A stretch of 64,000 nucleotides of DNA from Herminiimonas contaminans (lineage in GTDB: Bacteria; Pseudomonadota; Gammaproteobacteria; Burkholderiales; Burkholderiaceae_D): positions 1 to 64,000 of the forward strand of contig NZ_JADOEL010000001.1 of assembly GCF_015645465.1 (NCBI RefSeq). Reading direction: 5' to 3'. Under the pieces are notes generated by a model that ran no database searches, was not told where the DNA came from, and was given only the letters and a program-made list of their open reading frames with translations. A program made the translations under genes and the position numbers. How positions within the stretch are numbered: position 1 is the stretch's first letter; each line of letters starts with the position of its first letter. This document shows positions 57,931 through 64,000 of the stretch, one piece after another.

Positions 57931-59361
57931 ATGACTGGTACCAGCGCCGAGAAACGCCGCCCCGCTTCACTCGCGCTGCGGGTCACCATATTGGTCGGCA
58001 TCACCACCACGCTGGTGTTCATGGCTTTCAACTGGGTGATCGTGCGTTCACTGGAAATGCACTTCGCCGAGCAGGACACCACCGAACTGCAAGCGGTCGC
58101 CGGAGCCGTGGTCAAGACTCTGAACGAAGTGCCGCATCAGGAAGGCAAGGATTCCGCGATGGCAAAACAGCTTGCCGCCATCGCCATCGGCCGTCACGGC
58201 GTCGCCTATAGCGTGTACACCAAGTCAGGCAGCCCGGTCTACATCGGTCATGGTGCAGACCTGAGCCGCTTGCTCAAGCGCGACAAATTCGATTCTGCCA
58301 TCAACGACGAGGACGTCGTCATCTGGAAAGACAATGGCAGATCGTATCGTGGCGCAGCGCTGGAAGTCGGACCTGAAGCGACACCTGGCGGCACCCCGTT
58401 CATCGTCGCGATCGCGATGGACATCGACTTCCATCTGGAATTCCTGACGATGTTCAAGACCATCTTATGGTGGGCCACGCTAATCGTCTCCGTCATCGCA
58501 CTCATCGTCGCCTGGTGCGCGGTGCAATGGGGCCATAGGCCGATCCGCAAGGTGTCGCGCGATATCCGCGCCATCCGTTCGTCACGCCTGGATGTGCGGC
58601 TCGATCCGACTGAAGTCCCAATCGAGCTGGAAGAACTCGCGGCATCGTTCAACGATATGCTGGGACGCATAGAAGATGGTTTTGCGAAACTGGCCAACTT
58701 CTCCGCCGACATCGCCCACGAGCTGCGCACCCCCGTCACCAACCTCGTCATGCAAACCGAAGTCGCACTCAGTCAAAGCCGCTCATCAACCGAATACCGC
58801 GAAATCTTGTATTCCAACCTGGAAGAATTCGAACGCATGAGCCGCATGATCAGCGACATGCTGTTCCTGGCACAGACCGAGAACGATCCGCACAATCTGC
58901 ATCTGTCGGAAATCTCGATCGCAGCCATGATCCAGGACTTGTTCGACTACTTTGAAGCGCTGGCCGAAGAAGCCAGCATCACGCTCAAACTGGAAGGACA
59001 TGCGATGCCTGTACAGGGCGACCGCGAAATGATGCTGCGCGCACTCAGCAACCTCATCTCCAACGCCATCCAGTATTCTGCCCCCGGTTCCACCGTCATC
59101 GTGCGTTTGTCGCAAGACAAACAAAAGACCACAGTAAGCGTAGAGAACCCGGGCGAACAGATCGTCAAGGAAGACTTGCCGAAACTGTTTGATCGCTTCT
59201 TCCGCACCGATCCTTCGCGCAAGCGTAAAACATCGGGTGCCGGGCTGGGTCTGGCTATCGTCAAGTCCATAGCCGAAGCGCATGGTGGGACGGTGCAGGC
59301 TACATCGGAGCAGGCGCGGATTAAGTTTGAGCTCAGCTTGCCGCATATCCAAAAGACTTAA
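57931..59361 (+). CDS. copS: Copper-sensing histidine kinase CopS
   Basis: This is a 476-residue membrane kinase of the heavy-metal sensor type (CusS/CopS/IrlS). It has a first transmembrane helix at about 15-38, a periplasmic sensor of about 140 residues and a second helix at about 175-195. A HAMP linker leads to the His box ADIAHELRTPVTNLV, the N box LSNLISNAIQYS and the G box SGAGLGLAIVKS. I use ATG 57931, two bases after the copR stop, over the frame opening inside copR. It should phosphorylate CopR when periplasmic copper is high. Confidence 0.93.
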   Translation: MTGTSAEKRRPASLALRVTILVGITTTLVFMAFNWVIVRSLEMHFAEQDTTELQAVAGAVVKTLNEVPHQEGKDSAMAKQLAAIAIGRHGVAYSVYTKSGSPVYIGHGADLSRLLKRDKFDSAINDEDVVIWKDNGRSYRGAALEVGPEATPGGTPFIVAIAMDIDFHLEFLTMFKTILWWATLIVSVIALIVAWCAVQWGHRPIRKVSRDIRAIRSSRLDVRLDPTEVPIELEELAASFNDMLGRIEDGFAKLANFSADIAHELRTPVTNLVMQTEVALSQSRSSTEYREILYSNLEEFERMSRMISDMLFLAQTENDPHNLHLSEISIAAMIQDLFDYFEALAEEASITLKLEGHAMPVQGDREMMLRALSNLISNAIQYSAPGSTVIVRLSQDKQKTTVSVENPGEQIVKEDLPKLFDRFFRTDPSRKRKTSGAGLGLAIVKSIAEAHGGTVQATSEQARIKFELSLPHIQKT

Positions 59362-59365
59362 TGCG

Positions 59366-59379
59366 GTGACAGCTGTCAC
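59366..59379. promoter_or_regulatory. 14-base perfect palindrome after copS
   Basis: GTGACAGCTGTCAC is a perfect palindrome five bases after the copS stop and 70 bases before the ParD-like gene. There is no T-run, so it is more like a protein-binding site or a weak hairpin than a terminator. Confidence 0.4.
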
Positions 59380-59398
59380 TTTATCGCGGCCCATGATA

Positions 59399-59441
59399 GT
59401 ATACGTTTCATATACGTTTTATACATATTTTATATAAACAC
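59399..59441 (+). repeat. 11-bp tandem repeats upstream of the ParD-like gene
   Basis: GTATACGTTTC, ATATACGTTTT, ATACATATTTT and a degenerate ATATAAACACC follow one another at 11-base steps (59399-59409, 59410-59420, 59421-59431 and on). Such helical-period repeats directly before a ribbon-helix-helix gene are typical autoregulatory operators. The block also contains TATA-like -10 sequences. Confidence 0.65.
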
Positions 59442-59448
59442 CAATATC

Positions 59449-59676
59449 ATGGGCATCGTCAAAATCACCGAAGAAATGCATACCAATCTGCGCCTGACCA
59501 GCGGCGCGATGAGTCGCTCCATCAATTCGCAAGCCGAACACTGGCTGCGCGTAGGCATGATTGCAGAATTGAATCCCGGGCTTTGCTACAACGAGATCTG
59601 TCAGAAATTGATAGAGGCCGAGCAGCAGGCGGGAGCATCCAGTCGTGACATCAATCTCTCACTGGAAAAAAGCTGA
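59449..59676 (+). CDS. ParD-like DNA-binding protein (antitoxin-like)
   Basis: This is a 75-residue protein of the ParD_like family. The N-terminal strand GIVKITEEMHTNLRLTSGAMSRS followed by INSQAEHWLRVGMIAELNP fits the ribbon-helix-helix seen in ParD-type antitoxins. The middle and C-terminus have LCYNEICQKLIEAEQQAG. It has no ParE partner. The next gene is a complete methionine aminopeptidase, whose ATG overlaps this stop by one base. Likely to repress its own operon by binding the 11-bp repeats upstream. The antitoxin label is only by family; no toxin is evident. Confidence 0.8.
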   Translation: MGIVKITEEMHTNLRLTSGAMSRSINSQAEHWLRVGMIAELNPGLCYNEICQKLIEAEQQAGASSRDINLSLEKS

Positions 59677-60467
59677 TGCCTAAAGTTGAAATCAAGAGCG
59701 CAGCCGACATTGCGATGCTGCGTATTTCCGGTGGCCTGGCGGCAGACGTCCTGCGCATGATAGGCGAACACGTCAAACCCGGCGTCACCACCAATCAGCT
59801 GGATAAGCTATGCCACGATTACATCGTTGATGTGCTGCATGCAGTGCCTATCAACATCGGTTATCACGGCTTCCCAAAAACGATATGCACGTCGGTCAAC
59901 CATGTCATCTGCCACGGCATCCCTTCCGATAAAGTATTGAAGGATGGCGACATCATCAATATCGATGTGGCCTTGACCAAGGATGGCTGGCATGGCGATA
60001 CCAGCCGCATGTATTACGTAGGCCAACCCAGCATACTCGCGAAGCGCCTGGTCGAAACGACTTATGAAGCCATGCGCGCAGGGATACTTGCAGTCAAACC
60101 CGGTGGGACATTAGGTGACGTCGGCTATGCAATTCAATCGGTCGCGCATCGTGAAGGATTCAGCATCGTGCGCGAATATTGTGGACATGGCATAGGCCGG
60201 ATTTATCACGAAGACTTGCAGGTGCTGCACTACGGTCAGCCGGGTGCGGGGGTGAAGTTACAGCCCGGGATGGTGTTCACGATAGAACCAATGATTAACG
60301 CAGGCAAACGCCATTCAAAGGAATTGGCAGATGGCTGGACCGTGGTGACCAAGGATCACTCGCTCTCGGCACAATGGGAGCATATGGTGGCGGTGACGGA
60401 AACCGGATTTGAAGTCCTGACGCCGTGGCCAGACGGCTACGGCGTATACTCCCCCATCTCCGCTTGA
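59676..60467 (+). CDS. map: Type I methionine aminopeptidase
   Basis: This is a 263-residue dinuclear metallopeptidase that removes N-terminal Met from new proteins. All metal and catalytic residues are in place: CHGIPS, NIDVALTKDGWHGDTSRM, CGHGIGRIYHED, FTIEPMINAG and AQWEHMVAVTE. It is thus expected to be active. It is not in the usual rpsB-tsf neighbourhood, so it may be a second copy. It is translationally coupled (TGATG) to the ParD-like gene, which occupies the position of an antitoxin and probably controls its expression. Confidence 0.92.
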   Translation: MPKVEIKSAADIAMLRISGGLAADVLRMIGEHVKPGVTTNQLDKLCHDYIVDVLHAVPINIGYHGFPKTICTSVNHVICHGIPSDKVLKDGDIINIDVALTKDGWHGDTSRMYYVGQPSILAKRLVETTYEAMRAGILAVKPGGTLGDVGYAIQSVAHREGFSIVREYCGHGIGRIYHEDLQVLHYGQPGAGVKLQPGMVFTIEPMINAGKRHSKELADGWTVVTKDHSLSAQWEHMVAVTETGFEVLTPWPDGYGVYSPISA

Positions 60468-60473
60468 CCAATT

Positions 60474-60496
60474 TGCACTGCCGCCATGGCAGTGCA
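60474..60496 (+). terminator. Hairpin between map and the DUF1254 gene
   Basis: A 9-bp stem TGCACTGCC / GGCAGTGCA with a five-base loop, between convergent genes. No T-run follows, so termination efficiency is doubtful. Confidence 0.4.
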
Positions 60497-60526
60497 GGTC
60501 TGGATTGATAGCGGCATCACCGCTCT

Positions 60527-61942
60527 TTACCTGAGCTGCTCGACATCGGGCAACACCCAGGTTTTCTCGGCAAATTCTTTCTTCGGCCCATACAGTCGGA
60601 ATAACAACTCAAACTGTCGCTTAGCATCGGTAGGCACCCAATTGGATTGCTTGCCTGCAGGTGCCGTCGGACCAAAGTAAATATCGGTCGAACCGTCTGC
60701 ATTCTTTTGCACTGTCGTGTCATTCGAAGCAAGACTAGGACGTGACACGCCTTTGATGAGTGCGTGCGTCCCGCGATCATAGGCAGTCACCGACCAGTAT
60801 TGTTCGATAGGCGCGTTAGGCGGAACCCTGAGGCGATAGGTATTTTTTCCCTGCAAGGGCTTGCCAGCACGATCGACGATATTGATGAGATAGAACTGGC
60901 CTGCGCCTAGCACTTTCGCGCTGAAGTAAGCCATGTGGTACATCACCGCACGACCGTCGAGTCCGTATTCATTAGGATCTGCGAAGTTGTTGCCCAGGCC
61001 ATCGCGCGTTTCTGGTGGAACAGGCACCGACCAGTGCGTCCGCTCAAAGAATGGCGGCACGAAACCCCCTTCGTATTTCACGTCTATGACAGCATGCGCC
61101 TCTTGCGCAGCCTTGCTCAAGATGGCCTTGGTCTTTGCATCCGGCTTGAAGGGCTTGCCCTTTTCTATGCCCAGCGTCTTCAATGTATCTATCATGACTT
61201 TGTCGCGCGTAAGCCACGGCTCTTGCTGCACGAAGCGGTTGAGCAATTCAAAGAAACTCGCATCGTAAGGAATCGTGGCGTCAAACGGTTGGTCATAAGC
61301 ATCGACAAACACCGTCGCATCCGGATTGCCACCCAGCGGATAAACCTTCACCCTCTTGCCGTGATCGACAGCAGACTTGATGTCGACGTCGCTGCGGCTC
61401 TTGAAGTTGGAGCGCAGGATCACGAAGCCACGGTAAGTTTCGGATGGCAGCACGATGTAACCATCCGGCGCTTTATCCTTGTATCCCGGTGGCGTGATCA
61501 AATACTTGGCACCCTTGCCCTTATCCATACCAGCCGGACCGACATCAGCCAGCGCGTTCTGCCACGCCACATCGAAGCTGCCAACGATCACATGGCCGGC
61601 ATCAGCCGGTGGAATTTCCACCACTATCGGGCCGTTCTTCGTGTCATAGAAAGGGTTAAGGTAGATCGTGTCCGGATTGGGCGTCAGCGTCTGGTTTTTC
61701 CAATTCACCGGTCGCGACCAATAGACCACCTGATTCAGCTTGGCACCGTTATCGGACGCCGCCTGCAGCATGCGCTCGTAATTCACAGCAGGCATGCCCC
61801 ACATGACAGCTTCCACTGCCCGGCGGTAGATCGTTCGCTCGACTAGGTCGGCCTTTTTTTCCACGGACGGGGAGTTTGCGCTCCACGCCGAAGTCGAGCA
61901 CATGGCACATAGCGCGGTCAGGAATGCGACTAGTTTTTTCAC
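60527..61942 (-). CDS. Exported DUF1254/DUF1214 protein (copy 1)
   Basis: This is a 471-residue periplasmic protein from GTG 61942, chosen for its AAGGGAG ribosome site. The signal peptide (KKLVAFLTALCAMCSTSAWSA) is followed by DUF1254 (about 30-230: AVMWGMPAVNYERM, NPDTIYLNPFYDTKNGPIVVEI). The C-terminal DUF1214 (about 330-465) has YRLRVPPNAPIEQYWSVTAYD and the end IYFGPTAPAGKQSNWVPT. Function unknown; family members occur often in soil bacteria. The second copy lies 62 bases upstream on the same strand. Confidence 0.85.
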   Translation of the reverse strand: MKKLVAFLTALCAMCSTSAWSANSPSVEKKADLVERTIYRRAVEAVMWGMPAVNYERMLQAASDNGAKLNQVVYWSRPVNWKNQTLTPNPDTIYLNPFYDTKNGPIVVEIPPADAGHVIVGSFDVAWQNALADVGPAGMDKGKGAKYLITPPGYKDKAPDGYIVLPSETYRGFVILRSNFKSRSDVDIKSAVDHGKRVKVYPLGGNPDATVFVDAYDQPFDATIPYDASFFELLNRFVQQEPWLTRDKVMIDTLKTLGIEKGKPFKPDAKTKAILSKAAQEAHAVIDVKYEGGFVPPFFERTHWSVPVPPETRDGLGNNFADPNEYGLDGRAVMYHMAYFSAKVLGAGQFYLINIVDRAGKPLQGKNTYRLRVPPNAPIEQYWSVTAYDRGTHALIKGVSRPSLASNDTTVQKNADGSTDIYFGPTAPAGKQSNWVPTDAKRQFELLFRLYGPKKEFAEKTWVLPDVEQLR

Positions 61943-62004
61943 GATGATGCTCCCTTTACTTTGCGTACAAAACATCAGTCAGATCGACATGCATGCGTGG
62001 CACC

Positions 62005-63456
62005 CTACTTCACCAATTCAAAGTCAGCCGGTTTCCAAGAACCATTGAAAGCGGCAGCTTCCGGACCATAAATCCGGAAATAGACGAACCAGCCCTTGCC
62101 CGGTTTGGTCTGTATCCAGTGGTTTTCTTTGCCCTTGGGTGCCTTGGGACCGAAATAGAGTTCGGTCGCACCAGTCTTGGGTACGTCCTTCAACTCAAAG
62201 AGGGAACGCAGTGCAGCCTTGCCCTGGTCCGTGACTACCTGGCTGCGTGTTTCCGCATCGTAGACAGTGACTGACCAGAACAAATGACCCGGCACAGGCT
62301 GCGGGACAACTAGCTTGTAATTTTTGCTGCCATCAAGAAAAGCTCCGGAGCCATCACGCTGGGCGAGCCAGTACAGCGATCCTGCTTGCGGATCACGACG
62401 GAACATGGCCGGTGACGAACCTATGGCCTGGAAGTACCATTTGTCGCGTGCATAGGTATCAACATAGTTGGCGGCATTGAAGTCACCATCCTCAAAGCGC
62501 AGCGCAGCCCATTCCCATTTACGATCCGGCCATACGATGCGATCTGCCCGACGGTCGGCAAAGGACTCGACACGCATCTGGGCATTGGCAATTTTTGCAG
62601 CTTCGGTCAGGATGCGTTTGCTGCGTTCATCAGGCTGAAACGGTTTGCCCTTATCAATACCCAGGGCCGCGAGTTCGCCATAGGCATCGCGATAGCCGTC
62701 GAATGGCGCTTCTTTTTGTACGACTTCGTTCAGCGCTTCCCAATATTTAAAATTGTTTTCCCAGGCCAGCGGCGTCGAATCTTGTGGCTGGGGCGTCAGG
62801 TCTTTCCATGCTGATGCGTTCCACTCCGTCCAGTTCGCATCCGGATTGAGTGGTCGTACCTTGATGGTCTTGATACGCTCAATCGCACCAGGCACGTCAC
62901 CCGCTACCGGTAGTGAGCGTATACCTACCAGCATTTGATACGTCGTTGAACGCGCGATCCGATAACCTTTAGGTTCCTCCCCCTTATAGCCGGGCGGCAG
63001 GAACACGACTTTGTCACCCTTGCCCGCTGCCGGACCAGGCACTCCCAGATCCGCGACCCAGCGCTGGTTGATGTCCATAGCAATGCAGATGAGCGGCCCA
63101 GCCGGCAGTTCCACCACCATAGGCCCGTTGCTCAGATCGAGAAACAGTGGTGCGTAAGGCGTGTCGGAATTGAGTGTGTAACCTATATGCTTAGGCTGCG
63201 TATCGAGGGTGCCGGACACCTTGTTGGGGAAGATACCAATCTTTTCATTCCCCTTGAGCATTGCATATCCGGATACCGTCGGATAAAAAATGCGATAGGT
63301 CTGGATAGCGCGATTCAGGTCCAGGCTGTCGTATGCCTTGCGTACAGTTTCTGGCGTCGGATAACCACCCTTGAATTTGTAATCATCTGCATATGCAGGT
63401 GAACCTGCAAGCACTCCCAGCAGCGTCATGGCAAACAATGAAATTCCGGTTTTCAT
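62005..63456 (-). CDS. Exported DUF1254/DUF1214 protein (copy 2)
   Basis: This is a 483-residue periplasmic protein with signal peptide (MKTGISLFAMTLLGVLAGSPAYA). The order of domains is as in copy 1: DUF1254 (SDTPYAPLFLDLSNGPMVVEL) and DUF1214 (YKLVVPQPVPGHLFWSVTVYD, ELYFGPKAPKGKENHWIQT). The two copies are clearly paralogous but divergent, suggesting an old duplication with separate tasks. Upstream gene of the pair, so the promoter lies in 63457-63690. Function unknown. Confidence 0.85.
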   Translation of the reverse strand: MKTGISLFAMTLLGVLAGSPAYADDYKFKGGYPTPETVRKAYDSLDLNRAIQTYRIFYPTVSGYAMLKGNEKIGIFPNKVSGTLDTQPKHIGYTLNSDTPYAPLFLDLSNGPMVVELPAGPLICIAMDINQRWVADLGVPGPAAGKGDKVVFLPPGYKGEEPKGYRIARSTTYQMLVGIRSLPVAGDVPGAIERIKTIKVRPLNPDANWTEWNASAWKDLTPQPQDSTPLAWENNFKYWEALNEVVQKEAPFDGYRDAYGELAALGIDKGKPFQPDERSKRILTEAAKIANAQMRVESFADRRADRIVWPDRKWEWAALRFEDGDFNAANYVDTYARDKWYFQAIGSSPAMFRRDPQAGSLYWLAQRDGSGAFLDGSKNYKLVVPQPVPGHLFWSVTVYDAETRSQVVTDQGKAALRSLFELKDVPKTGATELYFGPKAPKGKENHWIQTKPGKGWFVYFRIYGPEAAAFNGSWKPADFELVK

Positions 63457-63690
63457 GCGATGTTCCTTTCACTTTGTTAGACACAAACAAGCAGGAAAAT
63501 AAACAGCAGGAGTGCAGTTTACGGGCGACCAGCGAGACACACCGCGATGCCGCAGCATGTAGCGAAACTCAAAATAGCAAAATGAAAGAGGCAGTGCTAT
63601 TGCCTGTAGGGACTAGTGGCATTGCCCTTTAGGGCAGAACTTTTTGCAGACTGGCGTGGGAACACCCCATGAACATGGAGCGCGAAAAAG
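63457..63690. other. Intergenic region upstream of the DUF1254 pair
   Basis: About 235 bases with no convincing ORF, repeat or motif. It should contain the promoter of the minus-strand DUF1254 genes. Confidence 0.4.
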
Positions 63691-63691
63691 G

Positions 63692-63726
63692 AAAAGCCCG
63701 CATCCTGATATGAGATGCGGGCTTTT
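63692..63726 (-). terminator. Intrinsic terminator after the XapX gene
   Basis: AAAAGCCCGCATC / GATGCGGGCTTTT, a 13-bp perfect stem with a nine-base loop and A/T runs, 29 bases beyond the minus-strand gene's stop. Confidence 0.85.
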
Positions 63727-63754
63727 ATGCGAACGGCTAGCAGCCGCTGGCTAG

Positions 63755-63946
63755 TTACACAAACACCAGTTGCCCTCGCATCGCGGCGACGAAGACGTAG
63801 CCGATGAAGGTACCAAGGATAGCGAAAATACCGCCGAGCACGTTCGGTGCCGGGATAGGTGCGCGCACCGATGTGTAGATGAGGCCGGTAACAAGTCCGA
63901 CAACGGACGCCAGAATTTCGGTTTGACCGAAGCCAATTTCAACCAT
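63755..63946 (-). CDS. XapX-domain small membrane protein
   Basis: This is a 63-residue protein with two transmembrane segments (about 11-27 and 36-55) separated by a short loop with VRAPIPAPN, the signature of the XapX/DUF1427 family. Function unknown; family members are found beside diverse metabolic genes. An out-of-phase frame covers the same bases but lacks the family pattern. The ribosome site is GGAG-like (CAGGAGACTATC) before ATG 63946. Confidence 0.85.
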   Translation of the reverse strand: MVEIGFGQTEILASVVGLVTGLIYTSVRAPIPAPNVLGGIFAILGTFIGYVFVAAMRGQLVFV

Positions 63947-64000
63947 GATAGTCTCCTGTATTTTTTAAATGAGTGATGGCGTAAGTGCCTTATTTTTTCG

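Overview
The window looks like the chromosome of a betaproteobacterium in the Oxalobacteraceae, close to Herminiimonas or the Janthinobacterium sp. Marseille type. This rests on moderately GC-rich DNA, the long ArgG form, the cysTWA-cysB order, the yhdP-nit-tldD cluster and many single-copy housekeeping genes of beta type. The assignment is an inference from gene content, not from a database search.

Positions 1 to about 8554 are an AT-richer foreign island, cut by the left edge. It starts with the end of an IS3-family insertion sequence. It then carries a membrane protein whose C-terminus was replaced by that IS, an HNH-nuclease-like gene, the remnant of a 3'-5' exoribonuclease gene, and an abortive-infection-like (Abi_C) gene. 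It ends with a compact three-gene operon of two tyrosine recombinases and a small partner. This operon matches the architecture of the gamma-mobile-trio recombination module (gmtY-gmtZ-gmtX). The island boundary lies inside srkA (yihE), exactly at the codons of its conserved catalytic HGDCH motif, and the rest of srkA is outside the window.

Positions 8.5-46.5 kb are core chromosome: yecA-like, orn, a Ste24-type M48 protease, phhB, rsgA, an arginine block (argF, argG, ppnP), trpS, a hydantoinase/histone-deacetylase-like pair, murB, yajQ, a periplasmic retropepsin, and aroG. Next come tldD-nit-yhdP, glnE, gap-GNAT-tkt, rsmE, and a ribF-ileS-lspA-coaBC-dut-lipoprotein series. Upstream of aroG is a short, so far unlisted leader peptide gene rich in Phe and Tyr codons. 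It is followed by a terminator hairpin and a matching anti-terminator segment, which is a complete attenuator by inspection.

Positions 46.5-64 kb hold sulfate uptake (cysTWA with cysB), a TetR regulator facing an NDH-2-like dehydrogenase with two tandem palindromic operators between them, and a copper-resistance locus (copABCD opposite copRS, with one cop box between). After these come a ParD-like DNA-binding protein translationally coupled to an extra methionine aminopeptidase and preceded by 11-bp repeats, two DUF1254-type exported proteins in tandem, and a small XapX membrane protein.

The observations most worth following up are the GMT-like island inside srkA, the aroG attenuator, the ParD-like/Map pair and the tandem TetR operators.
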